A stretch of DNA of 64,000 bases from Marinimicrobium agarilyticum DSM 16975 (GTDB lineage: Bacteria; Pseudomonadota; Gammaproteobacteria; Pseudomonadales; Cellvibrionaceae), in the NCBI RefSeq assembly GCF_000423345.1, contig NZ_AUHU01000009.1, forward strand, positions 1 through 64,000, in the 5' to 3' direction. The translations under genes and the position numbers were made by a program. Shown here piece by piece: positions 48,110 to 60,478 of this stretch (the stretch's first letter is position 1; each line of letters starts with the position of its first letter). The notes under the pieces were generated by a model, which saw only the letters and a program-made list of their open reading frames with translations, was not told the DNA's origin and searched no databases.

Positions 48110-49096
48110 ATGGCCAATACTGCTACCCGCCTGTTTAACCTGATCGCGTTTTTGCAACGCCACCCCAACAGCTCCGCTTCCCAGTTGGCGCATGCCCTTG
48201 AGGTTTCTCCACGCACCGTCCAACGTTACATCGTCGCGCTGGAGGAGATGGGCGTTCCCATTTATGCGGAGCGGGGTTCTCACGGCGGTTATTCTCTGGT
48301 GCGCGGTTATCGCATGCCCCCACTGATGCTCACGCCCGAAGAAGCGGTGGCGGTGCACCTGGGTACCGGTCTGATTGAGTACGTCTGGGGGAAGCTCTTC
48401 CGCGGCTCCGCCATGAGTGCGCTGACCAAGATCGAAAATGTGTTACCCGAGGAGCAACTACAAGAGATTGCCTGGGCGCGGGGCAACCTCATCACTCAGG
48501 GCATTCCGCGCATCAACCCCAACCTCGATATGGAACAGCTCGAGACCCTGTATCAGGCCGTGCGCCAAGGGTTCCAGGTAGAAATCCTGTACCAAGGAAA
48601 AAACCAGGACTCGGCCATATGGCGTCGAATTAACCCTTACGTCTTGGTGTACAGTTGGGGCCAGCAGTACTGCGTCGCCGACTGCCAGCTACGCGGTGCG
48701 ATGCGATCGTTTCGGGTGGACCGCATCCAGGCGATGAAGCGCCTGGATACGGTTTTCGCAAAACCGACGGATTTTGACCCGGCACAGTACCTCGATGACC
48801 ACTTCGAAGGGCAGTCTGCCCACGAGGTCCGGCTTCTGTTCAGAGCCGACACCGCCAACGTGGCGCATGATTATCGCTGCTGCTGGGAGAGTTTTGAAGA
48901 GCGCGCCGACGGCTCGGTCATTGCCGGCTTTCGAGCGCCCGACCTGGATGCCGCCACCCGCCGCGTCATGTGCTTTTTAACCGATGCCAAAGTCATTGCC
49001 CCGGTGGAACTCAAAACGCTGGTGGGCGAGCGCGCCCGCGCCATCGCCGCCCAGTACGCGCCGGAACCACGGGAGGATGCCGCGTTGGTCAGCTGA
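48110..49096 (+). CDS. WYL-domain transcriptional regulator (YafY/DeoR-like)
   Basis: 328 residues. N-terminal HTH (NTATRLFNLIAFLQRHPNSSASQLAHALEVSPRTVQRYIVAL) with the wing AERGSHGGYSLVRGYRMPP, a central WYL domain (about 140-220: YQGKNQDSAIWRRINPYVLVYSWGQQYCVADC) and a C-terminal WCX-like part. The ribosome-binding site GAGGGG is embedded in a direct repeat. Divergent from the GyrI-like/ABC operon, which it probably controls. Confidence 0.9.
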   Translation: MANTATRLFNLIAFLQRHPNSSASQLAHALEVSPRTVQRYIVALEEMGVPIYAERGSHGGYSLVRGYRMPPLMLTPEEAVAVHLGTGLIEYVWGKLFRGSAMSALTKIENVLPEEQLQEIAWARGNLITQGIPRINPNLDMEQLETLYQAVRQGFQVEILYQGKNQDSAIWRRINPYVLVYSWGQQYCVADCQLRGAMRSFRVDRIQAMKRLDTVFAKPTDFDPAQYLDDHFEGQSAHEVRLLFRADTANVAHDYRCCWESFEERADGSVIAGFRAPDLDAATRRVMCFLTDAKVIAPVELKTLVGERARAIAAQYAPEPREDAALVS

Positions 49097-49111
49097 TCCG
49101 GCCGGGGAACG

Positions 49112-49456
49112 TCACACGTCCAGCGGTCGCACCGGTCTGACTTCGATGCTACCCACCCGGGCGGGGGGAATACCCGCCGCGATGCGCAGGGCCTCATTCA
49201 GGTCCCTGGCGTCGATCATATAAAAACCGGCCAGTTGTTCTTTGGTTTCCGCAAAAGGGCCGTCGGTAATGCTGAGCTGACCGCCCCGCACCCGCACCGT
49301 GGTCGCCGTCGACACCGGCTCCAGGGCTTCCCCGGCCACCAGTTGACCACCTTCCGCCAGGTTTTGCGCATAAGCGTGACATTCGGTGTCTTTCGGGCTG
49401 TCCGGCAGGCTGTGCAGGTCGTTTTCGTCGCTGTACACCAGGCAGAGATATTTCAT
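49112..49456 (-). CDS. YCII/DGPF-domain protein
   Basis: 114 residues from ATG 49456 (GAGGA 8 nt upstream). Begins MKYLCLVYSDEND and contains the DGPF motif (LSITDGPFAETKEQLAGFYMID). Such proteins are known partners of ECF42 sigma factors, as here, where the sigma gene ends 75 bp upstream. Biochemical role unknown. Confidence 0.9.
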   Translation of the reverse strand: MKYLCLVYSDENDLHSLPDSPKDTECHAYAQNLAEGGQLVAGEALEPVSTATTVRVRGGQLSITDGPFAETKEQLAGFYMIDARDLNEALRIAAGIPPARVGSIEVRPVRPLDV

Positions 49457-49531
49457 GACCAGAGTCCTCTGTGAACGTCGGAAACAGAATGTAACCATCG
49501 ACTTGTCGTTTACGATGCGCCCGAATCGACC

Positions 49532-50773
49532 TTACCCGGCCAGGGATTTCAACTGGGCCTCTAAAAACCGTCGTTCCGGCGCCTGCCGACAGAGTGCGAT
49601 CGCCTGTTCATAGGCCAGCCTGGCTTCATCGACACGGCCCAATTGGCGACACAGGTCCGCGCGAGCGGCGTGCAGCAGATGGTAGTTGTTCAAGCGGCCA
49701 CCCGCGCTCAGTTCATCAATCAGGTTCAGCCCGGCCCTTGGCCCGTCGCGCATGGCAACCGCCACGGCCCGGTTCAACTCCACCACCGGAGAGGGGTGAG
49801 CGCGGCGCAGTAAATCGTAAAAGCCCAGGATTTCGTTCCAGTCCGTTTCCTCGGCAAAAGGCGCATCCGCATGCAAGGCCGCGATAGCCGCCTGCAAGGT
49901 ATAAGGCCCAACCCGCCGGGAAACCAGCGCCCGCCGGACCAGGCCCTCCCCCTCGGCAATCATGACCGAATCCCACAGGGTCCGGTCCTGATTCTCCAGC
50001 CGTATGAGATCTCCCCCGGCGGAGGTGCGCGCCGCACGCCGGGACTGGTGCAGCAACATCAGCGCCAGCAACCCCTGGACTTCAGGGTCCGGCAGTAGCT
50101 CGGCCAGCAGACGCCCGAGGCGAACGGCTTCCTCAGACAGATCATGGCGGGTCACCTGGTCACCGAACGAGCTCGAATAGCCTTCATTGAACACCAGGTA
50201 AATGACCTGCAGCACGGCGTCCAGCCGGTCGGGCAGTTCCGCCGGACCCGGAACTTCGTAAGGAATGCGGGCCGACTGAATTTTTCGCTTGGCGCGGACG
50301 ATTCGCTGGGCGAGCGTGGCGGGGGTGGTGAGAAAAGCCCTGGCAATCTCTTCGGTGGTCAGGTCACAGACTTCGCGCAAGGTCAGCGCGATCTGCGCCT
50401 CGGGAGCCAGGCTGGGGTGGCAGCAGGTGAATATCAGCCGCAGTCGATCGTCCTCGATCCGGTCATCGTCATCGAAGACTTCCCGCTCTGACTGCTGATA
50501 CAGACTGTCGGCGACGTGATCCAGAGACTCGTCAAAGCGGGCCTTGCGCCGAAGCTGGTCGATGGCCTTGAAGCGCCCCGTTGACACCAACCAGGCGCGT
50601 GGATTGTCCGGCACTCCCTCTCGGGGCCATTGGGAAGCGGCGGCCAAAAACGCATCGTGCAATGCCTCCTCCGCCAGGTCAAAACTGCCGAGCAGGCGAA
50701 TCAGCGTGGCCAGAACCCGCCGGGACTCGTCCTGGTAAAGCCTGGCCAACCGCTGTTGAGTATCCGAGTGCAC
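49532..50773 (-). CDS. ECF sigma factor with C-terminal TPR-like extension (ECF42-type)
   Basis: About 413 residues from GTG 50773 (GAGG 7 nt upstream); ATG 50797 is an alternative with a weaker site. Sigma2 (RLARLYQDESRRVLATLIRLLGSFDLAEEALHDAF ... NPRAWLVSTGRFKAIDQLRR) and sigma4 (LTLREVCDLTTEEIARAFLTTPATLAQRIVRAKRKI) are followed by a long C-terminal extension with TPR-like helices (HLLHAARADLCRQLGRVDEARLAYEQAIAL). The adjacent DGPF gene supports the ECF42 group, which is regulated through the extension rather than by a membrane anti-sigma factor. Target promoters are unknown. Confidence 0.9.
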   Translation of the reverse strand: MHSDTQQRLARLYQDESRRVLATLIRLLGSFDLAEEALHDAFLAAASQWPREGVPDNPRAWLVSTGRFKAIDQLRRKARFDESLDHVADSLYQQSEREVFDDDDRIEDDRLRLIFTCCHPSLAPEAQIALTLREVCDLTTEEIARAFLTTPATLAQRIVRAKRKIQSARIPYEVPGPAELPDRLDAVLQVIYLVFNEGYSSSFGDQVTRHDLSEEAVRLGRLLAELLPDPEVQGLLALMLLHQSRRAARTSAGGDLIRLENQDRTLWDSVMIAEGEGLVRRALVSRRVGPYTLQAAIAALHADAPFAEETDWNEILGFYDLLRRAHPSPVVELNRAVAVAMRDGPRAGLNLIDELSAGGRLNNYHLLHAARADLCRQLGRVDEARLAYEQAIALCRQAPERRFLEAQLKSLAG

Positions 50774-50811
50774 GCTTTCGCCTCGCTGTGCCTCCATTCG
50801 CCAGGATAACG

Positions 50812-51393
50812 CTAGAAGCGGTAATCCCACTGAATGGTGAGGGCTTCAAAGCGCTGGTCATCGGCGTTCACCAACTGCCGATATTCAATATTGAAGTTCA
50901 CGCGCTCATTGACATACCAGCCCGCCCCGAGGCCATAGGATCCGCCAGAGACAGATTCGGTTTGCTCGGTGGAGCTGTTGCCTTCCCAACGAGTCACGGT
51001 CGTATCGAGTTCCGCGTAGCCGATCAATCCGTACAGGCGGGCACTCTGATTGATCAGTTCGGGACGATAGTAGACCCCATAGAACTGATCGACCTCACGC
51101 TCGATTTCACTGAGGCCACTGTTGTTCTCCTGCTCGTCCCGGAAATAATAGGACTCGGAGTCGTCATCTTCTTTTATACCCACGCCTGCACGGACTTCCA
51201 GGCCAAGCAGGCCGTTGTATTTATAGCCGCCGGCGAGTTCCAGCACGGGCATCCGGGCATCTTCGTAGGGGGTATGATCTCTTCCGCTTACCACGCCGGT
51301 GCCGAGCCCCGCGTAGAAACCCCGTTCATTATCGGCCAGTGCCGGTACAGCGACCAGGGCGAGGGCCAAACCGCTTATCCAGACTGTTTTCAT
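50812..51393 (-). CDS. Outer-membrane beta-barrel protein
   Basis: 193 residues with a signal peptide (MKTVWISGLALALVAVPALA). The mature part alternates polar and hydrophobic residues in short strands (GFYAGLGTGVVSG, MPVLELAGGYKY, GLLGLEVRAGVGI, GGSYGLGAGWYV, RVNFNIEYRQL) and ends in Phe (IQWDYRF), the usual signal for outer-membrane barrel assembly. OmpA/OmpW-like eight-stranded size. Upstream of and on the same strand as the ECF sigma gene. Confidence 0.85.
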   Translation of the reverse strand: MKTVWISGLALALVAVPALADNERGFYAGLGTGVVSGRDHTPYEDARMPVLELAGGYKYNGLLGLEVRAGVGIKEDDDSESYYFRDEQENNSGLSEIEREVDQFYGVYYRPELINQSARLYGLIGYAELDTTVTRWEGNSSTEQTESVSGGSYGLGAGWYVNERVNFNIEYRQLVNADDQRFEALTIQWDYRF

Positions 51394-51528
51394 AGGTTGC
51401 TCCCTGAGGTCAAATTCTGGTGGGGAAGTATCTCACAGCGGGGCGGTGGATCAACTGGCAGGGCGGATTTTTGCCGGACCGGATCACGTTTGTCTACGAA
51501 CCGAGCGAAAGAGAGGCCCCACAAACGA

Positions 51529-51554
51529 CAAAACCCGGCCGAAGCCGGGTTTTG
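51529..51554 (-). terminator. Intrinsic terminator of rpmB-rpmG
   Basis: Stem AAAACCCGGC / GCCGGGTTTT closed on the minus strand by a TTCG tetraloop, 24 bp after the rpmG stop and with a T-run at its base. Confidence 0.9.
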
Positions 51555-51577
51555 TTCAAGCGGAAGCGCAAAATCGT

Positions 51578-51733
51578 TTACTTGATTTTGCCTTCTTTGT
51601 AGATCACGTGCTTGCGAGCCACGGGATCAAACTTTTTGATTTCCATTTTTTCGGGCATATTCCGCTTGTTCTTGTCAGTCGTGTAGAAGTGACCGGTGCC
51701 CGCGGTGGAGTTCAAACGAATCTTATCGCGCAT
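51578..51733 (-). CDS. rpmG: 50S ribosomal protein L33
   Basis: 51 residues, [20 protein letters not shown]...KEGKIK, the classic cysteine-free L33. AGGAGG lies 8 nt before the ATG at 51733. It follows rpmB by 15 bp and is followed by a strong terminator. Confidence 0.97.
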   Translation of the reverse strand: MRDKIRLNSTAGTGHFYTTDKNKRNMPEKMEIKKFDPVARKHVIYKEGKIK

Positions 51734-51748
51734 GGTAAATTCCTCCTG

Positions 51749-51985
51749 TTATACCTGTTCGCCACGAGCACGCAGTTCGACCAGTACTGCGTCAATGCCG
51801 CGCTTGTCGATGACACGCATACCTTTTGAGGAAACCTTGAGCTTCACGAAACGCTTCTCGGATTCCACCCAAAAACGGTGAGAATGCAGGTTGGGCAAAA
51901 AACGACGCTTGGTGTGGTTTTTTGCGTGAGATACATTGTTTCCAGTAACGGGACGTTTGCCGGTTACTTGACATACCTGGGACAT
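51749..51985 (-). CDS. rpmB: 50S ribosomal protein L28
   Basis: 78 residues, [33 protein letters not shown]..., typical proteobacterial L28. First gene of the rpmB-rpmG operon, with a good sigma-70 promoter upstream. Confidence 0.98.
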   Translation of the reverse strand: MSQVCQVTGKRPVTGNNVSHAKNHTKRRFLPNLHSHRFWVESEKRFVKLKVSSKGMRVIDKRGIDAVLVELRARGEQV

Positions 51986-52158
51986 GGTCTTGCCTCGTCG
52001 TATTCAGCGCGCTGCGCTGCGGGTTGGTTTGTTGCCACACCACAGCCCGGCACGGGGTGTTTTTGCAGCCTAAATTCGATCATCTTGCGGCCCGGAACAC
52101 GATGTCCGGGGGCGGTTCCTGGCGCGATGGCCGGCTACCCAGCCGCAGAAAGGCGCGT

Positions 52159-52187
52159 TTTATACCAAAACCGGGAATCAATAGCAA
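52159..52187 (-). promoter_or_regulatory. Sigma-70 promoter of rpmB-rpmG
   Basis: On the minus strand TTGCTA (-35), a 17-nt spacer and TATAAA (-10), about 170 bp upstream of rpmB. Best promoter match in the window. Confidence 0.65.
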
Positions 52188-52260
52188 TGATTTCTCTCTA
52201 TTTTGGTGGTTTTTTGCTCACATCCTCTGGGACCTCTTTCATTTTCAGAGCATCTAGTCC

Positions 52261-52372
52261 GGCCCGACATGGGGTAGACCCTTCGTAGACCCGCCGTGAA
52301 CCCATCCATGGGGGCTTCTCATCGGCATCCATGCCTCAGAGAGTCTACGAAGGGTCTACCCCATGCCGGGCC
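52261..52372 (+). repeat. Hairpin element 4 (forward orientation)
   Basis: 30-bp arms (52261-52290 and 52343-52372) with one mismatch, around a 52-bp core identical to element 1. Arm positions 6, 8, 9, 17, 22 and 24 differ from element 1, and every change is matched on the opposite arm. Confidence 0.9.
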
Positions 52373-52403
52373 TCAGTGCCAATAGTGACCTCCACGGAGA
52401 TAG

Positions 52404-52505
52404 AACGTAGGGTGCGGTGAGCGCGAAGCGCTCCACCCACCGTTCAGAGTTGATTTAAATCTTTGGTAGGCGGCGGCCTTCGGCCTTACCAACCCTACAA
52501 ACGTT
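52404..52505. repeat. Nested pair of REP-like palindromes between hairpin elements 4 and 5
   Basis: GTAGGGTGCGGTGAGCGCGAAGCGCTCCACCC-type palindrome at 52404-52444 and GTAGGCGGCGGCCTTCGGCC-type palindrome at 52463-52505. The outer ends AACGTAGGG and CCCTACAAACGTT are inverted copies, so the whole looks like a separate REPIN-like unit inserted into the spacer, which is 80 bp longer here than at 24.6 kb. Confidence 0.65.
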
Positions 52506-52520
52506 AAGCGTGGCACTGAG

Positions 52521-52629
52521 GTCCGGTGTGGGGTGCACGGTTCCCGGACCGTGGAGCGGGGGACCCGCGATTCGAGCCCCCAGGGATGGGTTTACGGCGT
52601 GTCCGGGAACCGTGCACCCCACACCGGAC
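52521..52629 (-). repeat. Hairpin element 5 (reverse orientation)
   Basis: Perfect 29-bp arms (52521-52549 and 52601-52629) around a 51-bp core, homologous to element 2. Arm positions 3, 7, 11, 19 and 20 differ, all with compensating changes. Core mini-hairpins are CCC/GGG (TAC/GTA in element 2) and GCGGG/CCCGC. Confidence 0.9.
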
Positions 52630-52657
52630 CGGACTCTATGCACCAACCTCAATCGAG

Positions 52658-53332
52658 TCAAAGCCACCCACGCTCGGCAAAAGAAACCACTTCGCCGTCG
52701 CCCACCACCATATGATCCAGCACCCGGACCGCAACCAGATCCAGCGCCTCACGCAGCCGAGTCGTGATCCGGCGGTCCGCCTGGCTGGGCTCGGCTACGC
52801 CGGATGGATGGTTGTGCGCCAGAATCACCGCCGCCGCATTGTGAGTAAGCGCTCGCTTCACCACCTCCCTCGGGTACACACTCGCCCCATCAATCGTCCC
52901 CTGAAACAACTCCTCAAACGCTCGCAGCCGATGCTGGTTATCCAGAAACAACACCGCGAACACCTCATGGTTCAGGTGGCGCAACTGAGCGACCAGGTAC
53001 TGGCGTACCAGATCCGGGCTGGTCAGCGAGTCCCCGGTCTCCAGGCTCGCGGACAAGTGACGCCGACCCATTTCCAGCACCGCCTGCAACTGGGCAAACT
53101 TCGCGCTGCCAAGCCCCAGGCCCCGGCAGAACTCCGATTGAGAGGCCTCCAACAGGGGGCGCAAACCACCAAACTCGGTCAATAGCTCCCGGGCAAGATC
53201 AACGGCGGACTTACCGGCACAGCCGGTACGCAGAAAAATCGCCAGCAATTCGGCGTCGGAGAGGGCGGCGGGGCCGCGGTGGAGAAGCTTTTCCCGAGGG
53301 CGCTCGGCCTCGGGCCATTGGGCAATGGACAT
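52658..53332 (-). CDS. radC: RadC-family (JAB/MPN domain) protein
   Basis: 224 residues. N-terminal helix-hairpin-helix region ([27 protein letters not shown]) and C-terminal JAB1/MPN domain with the metal motif ILAHNHPSG...SQAD. The historical link to DNA repair is not supported by later work; the molecular role remains open. GGAG lies 5 nt before the ATG. Divergent from coaBC, as in Pseudomonas. Confidence 0.95.
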   Translation of the reverse strand: MSIAQWPEAERPREKLLHRGPAALSDAELLAIFLRTGCAGKSAVDLARELLTEFGGLRPLLEASQSEFCRGLGLGSAKFAQLQAVLEMGRRHLSASLETGDSLTSPDLVRQYLVAQLRHLNHEVFAVLFLDNQHRLRAFEELFQGTIDGASVYPREVVKRALTHNAAAVILAHNHPSGVAEPSQADRRITTRLREALDLVAVRVLDHMVVGDGEVVSFAERGWL

Positions 53333-53439
53333 GATGACTCCCTGTCTGTGATTGATTGACTTCCTAGTGATACGGGGGCAGAGAATGGTATCTTAGCCCC
53401 TGATCTGTCAAGCCTCGGGAGCCGCGCCGCATCGCCACT

Positions 53440-54654
53440 ATGAGTTCTCTGACCAACAAACGCATTCTGCTGGGAGTGACCGGCGGGATTGCCGCCTACA
53501 AAAGTGCCGACCTGGTCCGCCGCCTGAAAGAGCGTGGCGCGGATGTGCGCGTGGTGATGACCGAAGCCGCTCGCGAATTCATGACCCCCCTGACCTTTCA
53601 GGCGCTATCCGGCAACCCGGTCCATACCGACCTGCTGGACCCGGCCGCCGAGGCCGCCATGGGCCATATCGAACTGGCGCGCTGGGCCGACCGGATTCTG
53701 GTCGCCCCCGCCAGCGCCAACTTCATGGCCCGCCTGGCCGAGGGCCGGGGCGATGACCTGTTAACCACGCTCTGCCTCGCCACTCGCTCGCCCTTGAGCC
53801 TGGCCCCGGCGATGAACCAGGGGATGTGGCAAAATGAAGCCACTCAGGCGAACCTCTTGCGGCTTCAGGAGCGTGGTGTATCAGTGTTCGGACCCGGCGA
53901 CGGTAGCCAGGCCTGCGGCGAAGTGGGTCCCGGGCGTATGCTCGAGCCCGCCATGCTCGCCGAAGCGCTCGCCGCCCAGTTTGAAAGCGGTCGGCTGTCG
54001 GGCCGAAAAGTCGTGATTACCGCCGGCCCCACCCGCGAGGCCATCGACCCGGTGCGTTACCTGAGCAACCACAGCTCGGGCAAAATGGGCTACGCCCTGG
54101 CCGAGGCCGCCGCAGAGGCGGGGGCGCAGGTAACGTTGATCAGCGGGCCAACGCATTTACCCAGGCCCGATCGGGTGCAACGTGTAGACGTGACCAGCGC
54201 ACGGGAAATGCACGAGGCCAGTTTGAGCCACGCTGCCCAGTGCGACCTGTTCATCGCGGCAGCGGCCGTCGCCGATTACCACCCGGCAGAGTACCTTGAG
54301 CAGAAACTGAAAAAAGGCGACAGCGACCAGTGGCAACTGACCCTGGTCAAGAACCCGGACATCGTTGCGGCCGTCGCGGCACTTGCTGGCGGGCCGACTA
54401 CAATCGGTTTTGCCGCCGAGAGCGAGAACCTGCTTGAATTCGCCCGCGCCAAACTCGAACGCAAAGGCCTACGGGGCATTATCGCCAATGACATCAGCCG
54501 CGAGGGGCTGGGGTTTAACAGCGATGACAATGCCGTCATTCTGATCGATCGGGAACGGGCTCTGGAACTTGGGCCCATGAGCAAAACCCAACTGGCCCGG
54601 GCACTGATCCATGAACTGTCCGACTATTTACCGGCATCCGCCTCCGACTCATAA
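53440..54654 (+). CDS. coaBC: Bifunctional phosphopantothenoylcysteine decarboxylase / phosphopantothenate-cysteine ligase
   Basis: 404 residues. CoaC flavoprotein part (1-190) has VTGGIAAYKSADLVRRLK, the active-site His (GHIELARWAD), PAMNQGMW and ACGEVGPGRM. CoaB part (190-404) has VVITAGPTREAIDPVRYLSN, the AAAVADYHP region and NDISREGLGF. It makes 4'-phosphopantetheine from 4'-phosphopantothenate, cysteine and CTP in coenzyme A synthesis. Confidence 0.97.
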   Translation: MSSLTNKRILLGVTGGIAAYKSADLVRRLKERGADVRVVMTEAAREFMTPLTFQALSGNPVHTDLLDPAAEAAMGHIELARWADRILVAPASANFMARLAEGRGDDLLTTLCLATRSPLSLAPAMNQGMWQNEATQANLLRLQERGVSVFGPGDGSQACGEVGPGRMLEPAMLAEALAAQFESGRLSGRKVVITAGPTREAIDPVRYLSNHSSGKMGYALAEAAAEAGAQVTLISGPTHLPRPDRVQRVDVTSAREMHEASLSHAAQCDLFIAAAAVADYHPAEYLEQKLKKGDSDQWQLTLVKNPDIVAAVAALAGGPTTIGFAAESENLLEFARAKLERKGLRGIIANDISREGLGFNSDDNAVILIDRERALELGPMSKTQLARALIHELSDYLPASASDS

Positions 54655-54683
54655 CGCTTTTTGACAACCGGAATCCGATAACT

Positions 54684-58098
<3,415 letters not shown>

Positions 58099-58245
58099 AA
58101 ACCGGAATGGCGCACCGATTTGCCTAAAGAGGCGCCAGAATAATTGAAGAGAAAGGGCGATGGGGATAGGATTACCTCACCGTCCTTGTCGCCCGACGGC
58201 CTCCGTGCCGACGGTTTCACTCGCCCAAAACATGTATGGACCGCC

Positions 58246-58860
58246 ATGAGCAAGCCCAGTAACAAAGCCTCCCGCCGCCAACAGATTCTGGAATCCCTGG
58301 CCCATATGCTGGAAGCCAGCCCCGGCGCTCGCATCACTACAGCGGCGCTGGCTCGGGAAGTGGGCGTCTCCGAAGCGGCGCTCTACCGCCACTTCCCCAG
58401 CAAGTCCAAAATGTTTGAGGGGCTGATCGAGTTCATTGAGGACACCATTTTCACCCGCATCTCGCTGATCATTTCGGAAGAGCCGGCGGCACTGCGTCGC
58501 TGCGAGAAGATTCTTCTCCTGCTTCTGACCTTCACCGAACGCAACCCGGGCATCACCCGACTGCTCACCGGCGACGCCCTCACCGGGGAAACCGAGCGCC
58601 TTCGCCAACGGGTGGCCCAACTCTTTGAACGGGTGGAAACCCAGTTGAAGCAAGTATTGCGGGAAGCGGAATTGCGGGAAGGTTTGCGGCCCAATCTGCC
58701 GCTCTCAGCGGCAGCCAACCTGCTAATGGCGGCGGCCGATGGGCGCATCACCCAGTTTGTCCGCAGTCAGTTCCGGCGCCTGCCCACCGAGCATTGGGCG
58801 GAACAGTGGCCGGTGCTGGTCAGTGGTCTGATGCGGGAGCAGCAACTTCAGCCCGTTTGA
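58246..58860 (+). CDS. slmA: Nucleoid occlusion factor SlmA (TetR family)
   Basis: 204 residues from ATG 58246. TetR helix-turn-helix with [36 protein letters not shown], then the SlmA-type C-terminal domain ([48 protein letters not shown]). It binds chromosomal sites and blocks FtsZ assembly over the nucleoid. Position between argB and pyrE matches the usual slmA/ttk locus. The in-frame extension back to 58144 has no start signal and is not used. Confidence 0.94.
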   Translation: MSKPSNKASRRQQILESLAHMLEASPGARITTAALAREVGVSEAALYRHFPSKSKMFEGLIEFIEDTIFTRISLIISEEPAALRRCEKILLLLLTFTERNPGITRLLTGDALTGETERLRQRVAQLFERVETQLKQVLREAELREGLRPNLPLSAAANLLMAAADGRITQFVRSQFRRLPTEHWAEQWPVLVSGLMREQQLQPV

Positions 58861-58888
58861 GGCAAAGCGGCTTATCCAGGACGGCCGT

Positions 58889-59533
58889 TCAGGGGCTCCC
58901 CTTGGACGACGTTGAAATCGGGCGGTTCTCCGCCGCCTGAATCTCTTTGAAGCGCTCAATATCCTGATCGTACTTTTCGGCAACCTGATCGTATTCCTTC
59001 TGGCGGTTGGCGATCTGTGCCTTGACCTCTTCTACTTCAGCTTTCAGCGTCTCCAGGTTCTCCAGCACACTGTCGGAAACCGTTTGCCCGCTGCGCTCCA
59101 TGCGCGCGGCGCGCTCTTCCAAGTCCCGGATCTGAGCGCGAATATTACTCAAGCTACCCTCAAGGATGCTGATATTCCCCTGCAGCTCCGCCAGGCTACG
59201 ACGCTTGGCGTCGCGAATGTCCTTGACCGTGCTATAGCGCCGCTTCAGCTCCCGATTGTAGGCTTCACGCTCGCGCCGCAGACGCTCGGCCTCGGCCTTC
59301 TCCTCCACCTCCTCTGCGGAGGGCGCCGGCGGCACTGTCTCCAACACTTCGCCATACATTGAGACGATCTCATAGCCTTTGGGCACATACTTCGGGGGAA
59401 TGCGATCCTCCAGCACTTTCACCCCTTCGTCGTTGACGTAGCGGTAGTAGACTTTTTCCGGGGCCTGGGCATAGCTCACCATCGCCCACGCCAGGGCGGC
59501 GATCAACACGCACCATCGAACCATGCTAGCCAT
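58889..59533 (-). CDS. DUF4124-like secreted coiled-coil protein
   Basis: 214 residues, signal peptide ending near VSYAQA. A short N-terminal domain (KVYYRYVNDEGVKVLEDRIPPKYVPKGYEIVS) resembles DUF4124, followed by a charged coiled coil from about residue 75 to 195. Periplasmic and probably scaffold-like. Function unknown. It is 47 bp downstream of pyrE on the same strand. Confidence 0.8.
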   Translation of the reverse strand: MASMVRWCVLIAALAWAMVSYAQAPEKVYYRYVNDEGVKVLEDRIPPKYVPKGYEIVSMYGEVLETVPPAPSAEEVEEKAEAERLRREREAYNRELKRRYSTVKDIRDAKRRSLAELQGNISILEGSLSNIRAQIRDLEERAARMERSGQTVSDSVLENLETLKAEVEEVKAQIANRQKEYDQVAEKYDQDIERFKEIQAAENRPISTSSKGSP

Positions 59534-59580
59534 ACAGACCTCGCTGCCGTTTATTCACTCGCTTGCCGTTCCAACCAACA

Positions 59581-60222
59581 CTATACGCCATACTCAGCGC
59601 GGTAGGCCTCAATCTGGCCCACAATCCCGGCGCGCGAGGGGTCGGATTTCAGGTAGGCGGTCACATTGTCGAGATTGACAATGCTGATCACCGGAATGCC
59701 GTAGATATCCTCCACCTCCTGGATCGCCGAGCGCTCGCCCTTGCCACGCTCCTGGCGGTTTAGACCGATCAGCACCCCCGCCGGTTCAGCGCCGGCGCCG
59801 CGAATCAGCTCCATGGACTCGCCCACCGCCGTACCGGCGGTGATCACATCGTCCACAATCAGGACTTTGCCTGTCAGCGGCGCCCCCACCAGCGTACCGC
59901 CCTCGCCGTGGTCTTTGGCTTCCTTGCGGTTGAAGGCATAGGGCAGATCCGTACCATGGTGATCCGCCAGGGCCACCGCCGTGGTGGTCGCCAAAGGGAT
60001 ACCCTTGTAGGCCGGCCCGAAAATCACATCCACCGCCAGCCCGGACGCTTGGAGCGCCGCCGCATAGCACCGCCCCAGCTGCGCCAGTGCCCGGCCGGTC
60101 TGAAATTTGCCCGCGTTAAAAAAATAGGGACTTACCCGCCCGGATTTCAGGGTAAATTCGCCAAAGCCCAGAGCCTGATGTTCAATCGCCAACTCAATAA
60201 AGTCGCGCTGGTAGTTCTCCAT
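59581..60222 (-). CDS. pyrE: Orotate phosphoribosyltransferase
   Basis: 213 residues, same length as E. coli PyrE. Features: [35 protein letters not shown], the flexible-loop region [13 protein letters not shown] and the PRPP motif [13 protein letters not shown]. It forms OMP from orotate and PRPP in pyrimidine synthesis. Divergent from crc. Confidence 0.97.
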   Translation of the reverse strand: MENYQRDFIELAIEHQALGFGEFTLKSGRVSPYFFNAGKFQTGRALAQLGRCYAAALQASGLAVDVIFGPAYKGIPLATTTAVALADHHGTDLPYAFNRKEAKDHGEGGTLVGAPLTGKVLIVDDVITAGTAVGESMELIRGAGAEPAGVLIGLNRQERGKGERSAIQEVEDIYGIPVISIVNLDNVTAYLKSDPSRAGIVGQIEAYRAEYGV

Positions 60223-60478
60223 GCAAAACTCTCACAAATACGCTAAATTGAAAAAGGAATCCGGCTGAACCGGTGGGTGCTCCATGACACCGCTTCGCAC
60301 CAAAAGGGCATAATTATAACGCCCGAGCAGCCCCATGCACGGCCCAGCCGTCCTGCAGTCCCGACCGAGCGTACCGAAAACGCCTCCAACGCACTGAATT
60401 TGGGGGTTTTTACGCCTCTAATTAACACAAAGATAACGAGCTCGGGTATCATACACAGTCCGTAAACAAGGGGCTAAT

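Larger units (their letters stand above)
51986..52657. other. Intergenic region with rpmB promoter and repeat composite
   Basis: 672 bp without genes. It holds the rpmB promoter, hairpin elements 4 and 5, and a nested pair of smaller palindromes between them (each listed). Confidence 0.7.
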
